Shown here: one piece after another, positions 16,800-26,727 of the stretch
Numbering within the stretch: the stretch's first letter is position 1
Layout: every line of letters starts with the position of its first letter
Position numbers and translations under genes: made by a program
Assembly (NCBI RefSeq): GCF_004521965.1
Contig: NZ_SDGK01000009.1
Location: forward strand, 1 to 53,527
Reading direction: 5' to 3'
DNA: 53,527 nucleotides
Source of the DNA: Weissella cibaria
GTDB taxonomy: Bacteria; Bacillota; Bacilli; Lactobacillales; Lactobacillaceae
The notes under the pieces: generated by a model
What the model saw: only the letters and a program-made list of their open reading frames with translations
Told to the model about the DNA's origin: nothing
Databases searched by the model: none

Positions 16800-18893
16800 T
16801 CAATTGCCCAGAATGTTTCGGATGCCTGACCAAGCTTCCTTTGCCCCATCCTTAACATTATCCCAAGCCTTCTCAGCACCTTGCTTCACTTCATCCCCGA
16901 TACCACTAATCGTATTGGCTACCCCATCAGAACTATTTGAGGCACCGTCATCGACTGCCGAAATCTTTTGACGCACACTCTTCACATTAAATTGGGTTTG
17001 GTCAGTATTCGGAATGACTTGCTCCAGTGTCGTCTTCATCAACGGACCAGCCGTTGCCGACAAGTAAGCTGGAATTGATTCACCATTTGCATTCGAATCA
17101 TATCCCGTCCAAGTCGTCACAACAACGTCCGGTGTGTAGGCAATTGCCCATGAATCAGTCGCATTCATCGCTGTTGAACCATCACCAGTCACCTCAGTTG
17201 TCCCCGTCTTACCAGCAACATCGTAACCGTATGGATCAGCTGACTTACCGGTACCATTGGTGTATGTACCAAACATCATCGACGTCATTTCATTAGCAAC
17301 CTTCTTTGACCAAAGACGGGTATGCTTTTGCTTGGATTGGACAATCACCTTGCCAGAAGCATCAACAATCTTCGTAATGAAGTGTGCCTGACTCATTTCA
17401 CCACCATTGGCGAAACTGGTATACGCCTGCGTCATTTGCAACGGGGTAACCCCCTTCTTCACACCACCGATGGCCAAAGCCAGGTTCTTATCTGCCTTGG
17501 TCAATGGCAAACCAGCCTTTAAGCCGGCATTATAACCGACCGATACACCCAGTTGATCTAGTAACCAAACGGCAGGAATGTTATAAGAATTTTCCAAAGC
17601 CACGTACATTGGTACATCCGCGCTGGTGTAGTTGTTGTAATTCGAAGGTGAATAGCCGTTCGTTCCAAAACTCATCTGCTCATTCTTTAACTCGGAATCA
17701 TAAGAGAAACCACGTGACAATGATGGCGCATAATCTACAATCGGTTTAATCGTCGAACCTGGCGAGCGATACATCTGGGTAGCACGATTCAAATCACGGA
17801 AGTTATGTTCACCACGTCCCCCGACAACCGCGCGTACGCCACCCGTTTTCGCATCCATGACTACTGAAGCCGCTTGTGACTCACCCCCAACAGGATTCAA
17901 ACTCTCATCTTCATAATCATCTTGTAAGTTAGTTTGGTCCGTCTGATCCAACGTGGTATAAATTTTATACCCATCGTTCAGGATGTCATCTTCCTTCAAA
18001 TCATACTTGCTAATCGCTTCATTAATCACGGCATCAAAGAAGTATGGATAATTATAGTTTGAATTATTAAGATCATGATCCGATGCACCGATTTCATAAG
18101 ACGCATACGTATCAGCTTGTGCTTGGGTCAGCTTTTTATCATTAACCAAATTTTGTAACACTTGATTACGGCGGTTAATCGCGTTCTTCGGATACGTCAG
18201 TGGGTCGTACCCATTTGGTGATTGCAACATACCGGCCAACATAGCGCCTTGGTTCACTGACAACTGTGAGGCATTCACGCCGAAATACTTTTCAGCCGCA
18301 TCTTCCACACCCCACACACCATGTCCAAAGTACGCGTTATTCAAGTACATCGCTAAAATATCATGCTTTGAATATTCTTTTTCAACTTGCACGGCTAAAA
18401 ATAATTCGCGTACTTTACGGGTAATGGTTTGCTTTTGCGTCAAAAAAGCATTCTTAACCAACTGCTGGGTCAGCGTCGAACCACCAGCCGAGGCGTTAAT
18501 CCCGCGAATGCGGTACCAAATTGTCGTTAACGCGCCACGTGCCATCCCCGCCACTGAAAAGCCGGGCTCGTGATAAAAATTACGATCTTCCGTAGCCAGG
18601 ACCGCATTCACCACGTTTGACGAAATATTATCAAACTGTACATATGTCCCCTTTTGACCAGCAATCGAGCCCGCTTTTTTATCATCTACATCATAAATTT
18701 CAGTTGATGATTGTAATCGCGCCTTTAAGTCTGAGACATCTGTTGTTTTAGCTTCAAACGTCCCCACCGCACTAATCAAAAAAATTAATGCCAAAAAGGC
18801 GACGATCAGCCATCTAGTTAGCTGGAATCGCGTCCAAAACGGGCCGATTTTTCGATTAATCCAGGCTAACGCACTTTTTATTCGATCCATCAT
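16800..18893 (-). CDS. pbp2A: Class A penicillin-binding protein (transglycosylase/transpeptidase, PBP2A-like)
   Basis: This bifunctional peptidoglycan synthase has about 697 residues. An N-terminal membrane anchor (about 27-47) is followed by a GT51 glycosyltransferase domain (EDRNFYHEPGF, GGSTLTQQLVKN, RKVRELFLAVQ). The transpeptidase domain has SPGSTIKP (active Ser), SYN and KTGTTE. A short Ser/Asp/Lys-rich tail follows. ATG at 18893 lies 2 bp after the argR stop codon, so the two genes are almost certainly cotranscribed; an in-frame TTG further upstream overlaps argR and lacks support. GGATG is a plausible ribosome binding site. Confidence 0.93.
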   Translation of the reverse strand: MMDRIKSALAWINRKIGPFWTRFQLTRWLIVAFLALIFLISAVGTFEAKTTDVSDLKARLQSSTEIYDVDDKKAGSIAGQKGTYVQFDNISSNVVNAVLATEDRNFYHEPGFSVAGMARGALTTIWYRIRGINASAGGSTLTQQLVKNAFLTQKQTITRKVRELFLAVQVEKEYSKHDILAMYLNNAYFGHGVWGVEDAAEKYFGVNASQLSVNQGAMLAGMLQSPNGYDPLTYPKNAINRRNQVLQNLVNDKKLTQAQADTYASYEIGASDHDLNNSNYNYPYFFDAVINEAISKYDLKEDDILNDGYKIYTTLDQTDQTNLQDDYEDESLNPVGGESQAASVVMDAKTGGVRAVVGGRGEHNFRDLNRATQMYRSPGSTIKPIVDYAPSLSRGFSYDSELKNEQMSFGTNGYSPSNYNNYTSADVPMYVALENSYNIPAVWLLDQLGVSVGYNAGLKAGLPLTKADKNLALAIGGVKKGVTPLQMTQAYTSFANGGEMSQAHFITKIVDASGKVIVQSKQKHTRLWSKKVANEMTSMMFGTYTNGTGKSADPYGYDVAGKTGTTEVTGDGSTAMNATDSWAIAYTPDVVVTTWTGYDSNANGESIPAYLSATAGPLMKTTLEQVIPNTDQTQFNVKSVRQKISAVDDGASNSSDGVANTISGIGDEVKQGAEKAWDNVKDGAKEAWSGIRNILGN

Positions 18894-18895
18894 AT

Positions 18896-19354
18896 TTATT
18901 GCATCCAATTATCAAAATCTGCTGCTAATTTTTTGGCAGCTGCGACTGACGGGCTCGTCACGTAAATCGTGTTGTGACCCGCTAATGTCGCAACGACTTC
19001 GGGAATGTTCGCGTCATCAATAATCGCGGCTAGTCGATTACCATTCCCCTGCGTCGTCTTGACAATTGTCATGAATTCAACGCGAGTAATTGAGACCGCC
19101 GTTTCGGCAAACACCTCCTGAACATGGGCGGTGTCCACAACCGGCGCGTCTGACATTACTTGATAGTGTGGCCGTCCAGTGGCGTCAGCCCGCCGCACAA
19201 TGCGCATTTCTTTAATATCTCGTGAAACAGTTGCTTGTGTTACATCAATACCAGCATTTTGCAGATGATGCATTAGCCCTTCTTGTGAATCAACGACCTC
19301 ACGCGCCAAAATATCTAAAATTAACGCTTGTCGTTCTTGCTTTTTTAAAGCCAT
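18896..19354 (-). CDS. argR: ArgR family transcriptional regulator with altered effector motif
   Basis: This 152-residue ArgR/AhrC-like protein has an N-terminal winged helix (about 5-70) with the recognition motif TQATVSRDIKEMR and a C-terminal oligomerisation/arginine-binding domain (about 80-150). The usual arginine-contacting Asp pair of the AGDDTI motif is replaced: here it reads LAGHNTIYV. ATG at 19354 with AGAGGAC upstream is preferred over an ATG 24 bases upstream, which lacks a ribosome binding site and lies about a dozen bases from a TATAAT box (minus strand, 19394-19389). No arginine biosynthesis gene adjoins it; argS is 3.6 kb away beyond decayed genes. Confidence 0.87.
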   Translation of the reverse strand: MALKKQERQALILDILAREVVDSQEGLMHHLQNAGIDVTQATVSRDIKEMRIVRRADATGRPHYQVMSDAPVVDTAHVQEVFAETAVSITRVEFMTIVKTTQGNGNRLAAIIDDANIPEVVATLAGHNTIYVTSPSVAAAKKLAADFDNWMQ

Positions 19355-19463
19355 GGTTTTTAGTCCTCTTTTTTGCATATATAGTTTTATTATACAGGCT
19401 TTTGAACTATTTGCCTTAAACTACACCAAGCAAAAAGTCTGTGCAATCAACACAGACCGGCGT

Positions 19464-19760
19464 TTAATGCAAGATTGTCTGAAAACCTGTGGTAAAACTT
19501 GGCACGTGGAAATCAGGAACCCGTTGCATAAATTTATCGGTAATAAACACATTGTCAAACTGATACCGAACCAAAATTTCTAATTGTTTGGCCCGCATAC
19601 GATTCATAGTTGCTTTATTTTGAAACACTGTCAATGGTATCACATCATACGGAATTGGCCACCAAACCAACCGGATTTCCTTTGTATAATTTTGATACAA
19701 CTCATTGGCCAATTCGTAACCAATTTGTCCGTTGCTGCCTAATATTGTTTGATAACACAC
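19464..19760 (-). pseudogene. NAD(P)-binding oxidoreductase remnant with internal deletion
   Basis: A 98-codon frame opens with GTG and begins with a Rossmann glycine motif (ILGSNGQIGYELANEL), then jumps at about residue 35 to what looks like the C-terminal end of the same kind of protein (YQFDNVFITDKFMQRVPDFHV). Intact extended or atypical SDR proteins of this sort are near 300 residues, so roughly two thirds is missing. No usable ribosome binding site was seen. I read it as a deletion remnant; a small functional protein is unlikely. Confidence 0.55.
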
Positions 19761-19811
19761 TTCAATGACTCACTTGAAAAACCAGAAGAAAACTTAATTT
19801 TTGACAATAAA

Positions 19812-19845
19812 AAACGCTAATCTCCATCGCTGTTGATTAGTGTTT
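19812..19845 (-). terminator. Terminator of the decayed ABC exporter operon
   Basis: An 11-bp stem AAACGCTAATC/GATTAGTGTTT (19812-19822 and 19835-19845) with a T-rich minus-strand tail, just past the last ABC fragment. Confidence 0.8.
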
Positions 19846-19851
19846 TAGGTG

Positions 19852-21206
19852 TTAACCGACTTTCGTAAATTGCGAGTAACACAGTTTCGCATACTTGCCA
19901 CCTGATGCCAAAAGTTCGTCATGACGGCCACGTTCCACAATATTTCCTTTTTCCATGACCAAAATTTGGTCCGCATAAGGAATCGTTAACAAGCAGTGCG
20001 TCACTACGAAACTTGTTCGACCCGCCAACAATTTAGCCATGGCATCTTGATTTAGGATTGTGTCGTACCCGCTGGTAGTGTGCAAATAAATTCATCTGCA
20101 TGGGCCATTTTCGCAGATGCGATGACTTCATAGTCCGTAGCTTCAAGGCGTCCATAACGCAAATTGTCCATAATGCTGCCCACAAAGAGTCAAGTCTCTT
20201 GGAGCATCATTGCGAAATGCTGGCGCAAGTCTTCACGTGTCATACCGCGCGTATCAGCACCACACAACCGAATCGCCCCGCTGGTTGTGTCATATAAGCG
20301 TTCCAATAAGTTAATCATTGTTGACTTACCGGCTCCAGTTGGACCAACAATCGCAATCATCTGACCGGCTTAACTGACATACTGTAGTCGGTCATCGATG
20401 GTTGGTCAGACTGATAACTAAAGGCAACGTGTTCAAACGTCAAGATGTCATCAGTGGTAATTGGAGCAATCGGTGTTAATTCTGTCATTTACGGTTCATC
20501 CAGTACCCGAAAGATACGTTCGGCTGATGCAGCTGTTGCTTGAATTGTATTTGTTAAATTAGTAATTTGTGTAATTGGCTGACTATATTGATTTGTGTAT
20601 TGCAATATAGCCTGCACATCACCTAAACTAACTGAACCACTGGCAACTTTAATGCCACCAATGACTGACATGACAGAATTGACCAATTGAATCAACGACT
20701 GATTCAACGTCCCTTGAATATTGTCCATATCGTTAACCATGCGGGCCATGATATCCCCATTTTGATGTGAATCATAATAAGAAACTGGCTGGCGCGCCAT
20801 TTTCTCCTCGAAATCCTTACGTAACTGGTAAACCGCTCCCTGGGCAATCCGTGTCATGCTGTACTGTTGGATCACCGAGAAAGCCGCGGCAATTAGATAG
20901 ATGGCCGAAACAAGCATTAAAATTTATACGACTTTATCCATCTGAATATGCAAGTCCGTGTGCTGACGCATCGACTTTGTCGACATTATCAAAAATGAAC
21001 GTTGTTGCTTCGCCTAAAACTTTAGGTGTTCGTACTGATAAAACCACGGAAACGGCCGTGATAACTAACGAAATAATGACGCCTGCCCGATAATTACCGA
21101 GATAGGCAAACAGTCGGCCGGTGATTTGTCAGAGATGAACCGGCTTTTCATCCGGTTGGTTCATGCCCGCACCGCGGCCACGACCGCCACTTTGAAAACT
21201 ACGCAT
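19852..21206 (-). pseudogene. Decayed ABC multidrug exporter half-transporter (second subunit, LmrD/YheH-like)
   Basis: The gene starts at ATG 21206 behind GGAGG and overlaps the end of the upstream ABC gene by 8 bp. The frame is broken by a TGA within the first 30 codons, a TAA near 20939, a TAA at 20489, and frameshifts near 20370 and 20085. Pieces recognisable in order are an N-terminal membrane segment, a transmembrane block (20489-20917, with PVSYYDSHQNGDIMARMVND), Walker A (GPTGAGKST, near 20330) and the C-terminal NBD end (DQILVMEKGNIVERGRHDEL). Between GYDTILNQDA and MAKLLAGRTSF about 45 codons are missing, which removes the ABC signature and Walker B. It cannot make a working ATPase. 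Confidence 0.85.
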
Positions 21207-22871
21207 CGACACCCACCTCCCTCAAATCTGCATCCGACAGCTGACTCCACATAACCATTTGATAGGTGGGGCACGGTTGCGCAAGCTCTGCATGTCGGCC
21301 AGCACCAACCATTTGACCGTTATCCAACACAACAATTACATCGGCATTCATGACCGTTGCAATTCGTTGCGCAACAATAATCTTAATAGTCGGTTGCAAA
21401 CGTAGCGAATCATGGATTGCCCCCGCACCCGGCTATCCGTCTCAAAATCCAAAGCAGAAAACGCATCATCAAAGACATACACTTGTGCCTCTTTGATAAG
21501 CGTTCGCGCAATTGCGAGTCGTTGGCGCTGCCCCCCTGAAAAGTTAGCGTCGTCTTGTTGGACAACCATCACTAGCTTCAATAAAGTTAGTCGCTTGTGA
21601 AGTCCGAAGGGCCTCCCACATCTGATCATCCGTTGCCAATGGTAATCCAAATTGCAAAATGTAAATCCGTCTGAGACAACTGGCGAACGTCCACGCCATT
21701 CAACGTAATGGTACCTGATGTCACATCAAGCAACCTTGGTATCAAATTCAGAATTGTTGACTTACCAGAACCCGTGCCACTAATAATCGTCATGGTTTGG
21801 CCAGAGGAAACCTTTGCTGTCAAACCAAACAGTGCTGGATTAGCTCCCAGAAAGCAATACAGGACATGATCAAATGCCAACTCAGGCGCCGTTGCAGGCA
21901 ACTTTTGTGGTGTGGCAACATCCACAATTGTGTCTTCAGTATCCAAAACCCCATTAATACGATCGGCTGAGGCTTGCGCATGCGGCACCATCACAATCAC
22001 CATTGATAACTGCATAAATCTCATCAGAATTTGTGTAGCATACGTCAAGAAGGCTGCCAAATTTCCCATTGGCATTAAGTTAGCACCAATTAGCTTGGCA
22101 CCTAACCACACAATACCTACGTTCGTAAATGACAAAATAATTGTCATTACCGACATCATCATCGCAAACGTCGTAAAGACAACTCGGGCCGTGTGGGTTA
22201 AATCACGGTTAGCCGTAGCAAACTTTTCACGTTCAAACGCATCACGACCAAACGCCCAAATGACACGCACCCCTGGCAATCCCTGTTGGAATACCAAATT
22301 AATTCGATCAACCTTTGTTTGCGTGATCTTAAATCGCGGTAGAGCAATTTTAACAATCACAAAGACCGCGATTTCCAAGATTGGCAGTGAAAAAGCGAAG
22401 ACCGTGGTTAGGCGCGCATTCAGGTGCAACGACATAATCATGGCCCCAATGAATAGGAACGGCGCCATCAACGTCATACGCAACTGCGGTCTGAAACACA
22501 TTCCGCAGTTGCGTCACATCATTCGTCGTACGCGTAATCAGCGTGAAATCCCCAAATTTTAACACATTGCTAGCATCCATATAGGTCACTTTTTTAAACA
22601 AGCTACTTCGTAATTTCGACCCTAACTTCTGGCTTTGGATAGCGGCCAAAAACACATTCAACACGGCGCCCGTCCAACCAAGAATGGCAATAATCAACAT
22701 TACCCCACCCATTTACCAAATATATCCAATGTTTTTCTTTGCAATGCCCTTATTGATGGTGTCGGAGGTAACCGTCGGCAGTGATAAATCTGCTGACACC
22801 TAAATAATCAAGAATATAACTGCTAACAAGACAGTCATTGACTCGAGATACTTTTTCCCAATCCGTATCAT
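21199..22871 (-). pseudogene. Decayed ABC multidrug exporter half-transporter (first subunit, LmrC/YheI-like)
   Basis: ATG 22871 with AGAGG upstream opens a typical exporter N-terminus, but TAG (codon 24) and TAA (codon 53) interrupt it. Frameshifts follow near 22490, 21640 and 21400. Recognisable parts are transmembrane helices, Walker A (GTGSGKST), the ABC signature with Walker B (FSGGQRQRLAIAR and VYVFDDAFSALD), and a degenerate H-loop VAQRIATV with Gln in place of His, as in the non-canonical subunit of heterodimeric exporters. TAG at 21199 ends it inside the start of the partner gene. Both early stops are one C-to-T change from CAG and CAA. Confidence 0.85.
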
Positions 22872-22974
22872 TTGCAATGGCCTCTTTTTCGTTATAGTTA
22901 AGCCTAATTAAACCACATATCTGCTAATATGATTAGAATTTTTTGTTGTCCTTGTGTTATTCATAAATACATAA

Positions 22975-23006
22975 AAAGCACTAACTAAAATATCGGTTAG
23001 TGCTTT
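22975..23006 (-). terminator. Terminator of argS
   Basis: A perfect 11-bp stem AAAGCACTAAC/GTTAGTGCTTT with a T-rich minus-strand tail, 17 bp past the argS stop. Confidence 0.85.
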
Positions 23007-23022
23007 AATCATTATTTCTAAA

Positions 23023-24708
23023 TTACATTTCCTTAGGTGCCTTAACACCCAACAAACGTAGTGATTCTGTCAAAACTTGTGACACGGCTGTTACCAATGC
23101 CAAGCGGGCGTTCAATTGCTCGTCTTCTGCCAAAATCTTTGAGTTTGCGTAGTACTTGTTGAACGTGCGAGACAAGTTCAATGCGTACTTGGCAATAACT
23201 GATGGCTCGCGATCACGCCATGCGCGACGAACAACATCACTAAAGTCGGCCAACAACTTCTCAGTTTCCCAAACGTTCTCATCATCGATAACCAAGTTAG
23301 ACATATCTAGCTCTGGGTTACCAGCCTTGCGCAAAATTGATTGTGCACGGGCGTTCGCATATTGTACGTATGGACCAGTATCACCTTCGAAGCGAACCAC
23401 TTCTTCCAACTTAAAGTCGAAGTTTCCAATACGCTCGTTCATCAAGTCGTGGAATACAACGGCACCCGTTCCAACTTCATGCGCAACCAATTCCTTGTTG
23501 CCCAAAGTAGGGTTCTTTTCATTGATTTGTTGCAAAGCCAAATCAACAGAGTCCTTCAACACATCCTTCAACAAGATGATACGACCTGAACGCGTTGACA
23601 ACTTCTTACCATCAACCGTAATCAAACCAAATGGAATGTGTTCAACATCATCTGACCACTCGTAACCCATTTCCTTCAAAACGGCCTTCAATTGCATGAA
23701 GTGTTCACGCTGTTCGCCACCAACCACGTACAATGACTTAACGAAGTTATAGTTCTTCTTACGGAAAATAGCTGCCGCCAAATCACGTGTCATGTACAAT
23801 GTGGCACCGTCAGTACGTTGAATCATGGCAACGTTCAAGTTGTACTTTTCCAAGTCAACCACTTGAGCGCCTTGTGATTCGATTAACAAGCCCTTTTCCT
23901 TCAATGTGCCAATAACGCCATCCATCTTATCGTTATAGAAAGCTTCACCGTTGAATGAATCAAACTCGATGTCCAACGTCTCATAAAGCTCCATGAATTC
24001 CTTCAATGACTCTTCACGGAACCATGACCACAATTGACGTGCCTCCTCGTCACCATCTTCAAGCTTCTTAAACCATGCACGACCTTCATCATCCAAGGCT
24101 GGATTTTCCTTAGCTTCTTCGTGGAAACGCACATAGTACTTAACCAGCGTGTTGATTGGATCAGCCTTAACTTCGTCCTCTGAACCCCAACGCTTGTAAG
24201 CTGACATCAACTTACCAAATTGTGTTCCCCAGTCACCCAAGTGGTTAATCTTAATTGGTTGGTAACCATTGGCCTTTGAAATTTCAGCCAATGAATTTCC
24301 AATAACCGTTGAACGCAAGTGACCCATTGACATTGGCTTAGCAATGTTAGGTGATGACATATCAATTGTCACATGACCTGCTTCACCATCCGTGTTGTGA
24401 CCAAAGTCTTGGTTTATCAAAACACTTTGCAAAACATCGGTTCCAAATGTCAATTGGTTCAAGAAGAAGTTAACATATGGGCCTGCAGCTTGAACAGCCT
24501 TGAAATTAGTTGCGTCAATTGCTTCCACTACTGTCGCAGCAATTTGGTTAGGCGCCATATGACGTTCCTTAGCCAACAAAAAAGTTGGAAAGGCGAAATC
24601 ACCCATCGTTGAATCCTTTGGCACTTCAATCTTTGACAAAATTGTCGCTTCATCTAGTTCTGGCACAACCGCTGCAACGGCTTGGGCCACTTGATTCTTG
24701 TAGTCCAT
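23023..24708 (-). CDS. argS: Arginyl-tRNA synthetase
   Basis: This 561-residue class I synthetase charges tRNA-Arg. The ArgRS form of the HIGH motif is seen in SSPNIAKPMSMGHLRST (about residues 118-134), the KMSKS-like loop reads KKLSTRSG, and the C-terminal DALR anticodon-binding domain ends NARLALVTAVSQVLTESLRLLGV. The N-terminal Add1-like domain is present (residues 1-100). The ATG lies 2 bp after the DUF1292 gene stop, with GAGGAAT as ribosome binding site within that gene. It has its own terminator downstream. Confidence 0.97.
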   Translation of the reverse strand: MDYKNQVAQAVAAVVPELDEATILSKIEVPKDSTMGDFAFPTFLLAKERHMAPNQIAATVVEAIDATNFKAVQAAGPYVNFFLNQLTFGTDVLQSVLINQDFGHNTDGEAGHVTIDMSSPNIAKPMSMGHLRSTVIGNSLAEISKANGYQPIKINHLGDWGTQFGKLMSAYKRWGSEDEVKADPINTLVKYYVRFHEEAKENPALDDEGRAWFKKLEDGDEEARQLWSWFREESLKEFMELYETLDIEFDSFNGEAFYNDKMDGVIGTLKEKGLLIESQGAQVVDLEKYNLNVAMIQRTDGATLYMTRDLAAAIFRKKNYNFVKSLYVVGGEQREHFMQLKAVLKEMGYEWSDDVEHIPFGLITVDGKKLSTRSGRIILLKDVLKDSVDLALQQINEKNPTLGNKELVAHEVGTGAVVFHDLMNERIGNFDFKLEEVVRFEGDTGPYVQYANARAQSILRKAGNPELDMSNLVIDDENVWETEKLLADFSDVVRRAWRDREPSVIAKYALNLSRTFNKYYANSKILAEDEQLNARLALVTAVSQVLTESLRLLGVKAPKEM

Positions 24709-24710
24709 TG

Positions 24711-25055
24711 TTATTCCTCTTCTTCGTCCTCTTCCTCGGCATCATCGTCTTCCAACTTGATGTCTTCTGGAATTTCTTCTTCGTTCTCTTCCTCTTCGTC
24801 ACTCTTACGTGGCGCAGGGTTGTCAGTCTTTACCAAAATCTTAGTTTCTGACATGCGAACGACAGCACGGTGATTATATTCGTTAACCGTTGCCGTATCT
24901 TCTGGGTCGTTCTCCGTAATCAAGACCAACAACGAGTGCTCGTAAATCTTTTCCACGATACCCTTAAAGTCGTGTTCGAAGTTAGCGAACTTCTTACCTT
25001 CAACGAAGTCGCCCAAGTCGAACTCTGACGTATTTTCTGCAGGTTCCTTAGCCAT
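24711..25055 (-). CDS. DUF1292 family protein (YrzB-like), acidic tail
   Basis: This 114-residue cytosolic protein has a small DUF1292 beta domain (about 25-80, with YEHSLLVLITENDPED and YNHRAVVRMSET) followed by a very acidic tail that ends in a run of Glu and Asp. Function is unknown; relatives are widely conserved in Bacillota. ATG at 25055 follows AAAAGGGGAT, far better than an in-frame ATG 30 bases upstream. It is directly upstream of argS and probably cotranscribed with it. Confidence 0.83.
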   Translation of the reverse strand: MAKEPAENTSEFDLGDFVEGKKFANFEHDFKGIVEKIYEHSLLVLITENDPEDTATVNEYNHRAVVRMSETKILVKTDNPAPRKSDEEEENEEEIPEDIKLEDDDAEEEDEEEE

Positions 25056-25120
25056 GGCACTATCCCCTTTTAATTCTCTGCACATTTAATGCATTTATTT
25101 ATTATTAGTAACACAAAAAA

Positions 25121-25138
25121 TCGCCGTAACAACGGCAA
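25121..25138 (-). terminator. Terminator of folC-rdgB-murE operon
   Basis: A 7-bp stem TCGCCGT/ACGGCAA (one G-U pair) with a 4-nt loop; the minus strand continues into TTTTTT. Confidence 0.75.
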
Positions 25139-25172
25139 TTCTGTTTATTATAGCAAAAATTCGCGTCAAAAA

Positions 25173-26702
25173 CTAGGCTTCCAATTCGGAAACGACGCGT
25201 TGGGCAACTGCCCAGTCGTTTTCATACGGTGTATCAACACCGCCAATCTTTTGATACTCATCCAATCCCTTCGCTGCCAAAACGACAACATCATTGGGCC
25301 CAGCTGCCTTAATGGCCTCAGTAATCGCAATCGTGCGGTCCATTTCACGGTTAATCACCACGTGATCATTGGTAATTGCCGTTTGGATTTCATCAGCAAT
25401 GGCATTTGGGTCCTCGAATTGTGGATCATCACTCGTTAAGTAAACAACATCTGCAGCCTCACTGACCGCTTGCCCAATGCCTGGTCGACGCGAAACACCC
25501 TTGTTTCCAGGTGCACCAACCACAATCGTTAACTTTTCGACGGTCTCATTCGTGCGGACAAAATTAAGCAAAGCCGCGATTGAGGCATAGTTGTGTGCAT
25601 AGTCAACGTAAATTGTACCGTGGTTTTGGGTCGTTAATACTTGCATACGACCAGGAATTTTAACAACTTCGAGTCCTTCATGCATTGCCTCTGTGTCAGC
25701 ACCAACGAGTCGCGTCGCAATCATAACAGCCACAGCATTTCCTTGGTTAAAGTCACCCGGCATATCCAGATGATAGTCACCTGCAATGCCAAGGCGTGCA
25801 GCTTGCTGACCAACTTCACGTACAGCGAAGGTGCTACCCTGCAAGTCTGCTGCGACAGTATCGTAATAGACATCTGCCTTGGGTGAATCTTCATCCTCAC
25901 GGCCATATAACCAAATTCCATCACGCGGTACCGCTAACTCCGCATGCTCAATTAACTCACTGAAATGATCTGAATCAGCGTTCAGAATGACCTGCTCTGA
26001 GTGATCAAACAGCATCATTTTGTGTTCCAAATAATCTTCAAACGTTGGGTGCTCATTTTCCCCGACATGATCGGGACTGATGTTCAAGAAAATGCCAACG
26101 TTAAAGTGCAGGCCATACACCCGTTCCATCTTGTAGGCCTGCGATGAGACTTCCATCACCATATGCGTCATCCCATTTGTGACAGCTTCCGCCATCCAAC
26201 GGAACAAATCCAATGACTCTGGTGTCGTCAAATGCGCGCGATAATGGAACTTCGGGTCGGCGCCTGTGATAACTTGTAACGTCGATGACAAAGCTACCTT
26301 GTGGTCAGTGGCCACCCGGAGCATTTCATATGCCATATAAGTGGCCGACGTCTTGCCTTTGGTACCCGTGATACCAATCAACGCCAATTTATTTTGTGGA
26401 TAATCATAGAAGGCCATACTCAAAACACTCATCGCTGCTGGCACGTCATCAACCACCCAAGTTGGCAATCCAGTGTCGAGCGTGAACGACGTAGGTGCAA
26501 CAATGGCCCTAACCCCTTTTGCAATCGCGCCTGTTAAATATTCAGCCTTGAAACGTCCTTTAATAAACAACAACGTTTCAGATTCTACATCATTTGAATT
26601 ATAAGCTAAATGCTTGATCTCACCTTTGAATTCTGGCGTGCTGATCAATAAGTCCTGATCAGCCAAAATTTCTGTAATTTGTTGTGCTGTGAGTGCCATC
26701 AT
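25173..26702 (-). CDS. murE: UDP-N-acetylmuramyl-tripeptide synthetase (MurE, probably L-lysine-adding)
   Basis: This 509-residue Mur ligase adds the third residue to the peptidoglycan stem peptide. The three domains are visible, with the ATP loop GITGTKGKTSATYM near residue 112, HLTTPESLDLFRW, and a C-terminal substrate loop reading DDPQFED rather than the DNPR of diaminopimelate enzymes, which points to L-lysine. AGGAG precedes two adjacent ATG codons (26702 and 26699); either may start. It is the last gene of folC-rdgB-murE and is followed by a terminator. Confidence 0.93.
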   Translation of the reverse strand: MMALTAQQITEILADQDLLISTPEFKGEIKHLAYNSNDVESETLLFIKGRFKAEYLTGAIAKGVRAIVAPTSFTLDTGLPTWVVDDVPAAMSVLSMAFYDYPQNKLALIGITGTKGKTSATYMAYEMLRVATDHKVALSSTLQVITGADPKFHYRAHLTTPESLDLFRWMAEAVTNGMTHMVMEVSSQAYKMERVYGLHFNVGIFLNISPDHVGENEHPTFEDYLEHKMMLFDHSEQVILNADSDHFSELIEHAELAVPRDGIWLYGREDEDSPKADVYYDTVAADLQGSTFAVREVGQQAARLGIAGDYHLDMPGDFNQGNAVAVMIATRLVGADTEAMHEGLEVVKIPGRMQVLTTQNHGTIYVDYAHNYASIAALLNFVRTNETVEKLTIVVGAPGNKGVSRRPGIGQAVSEAADVVYLTSDDPQFEDPNAIADEIQTAITNDHVVINREMDRTIAITEAIKAAGPNDVVVLAAKGLDEYQKIGGVDTPYENDWAVAQRVVSELEA

Positions 26703-26727
26703 TTAACTCTCCTATATCTACTTGTTA

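Noticed and set aside
19354-19378. Longer ArgR start, eight codons upstream
   Set aside because: It would put the start codon about a dozen bases after the TATAAT box without a ribosome binding site; the internal ATG has AGAGGAC.
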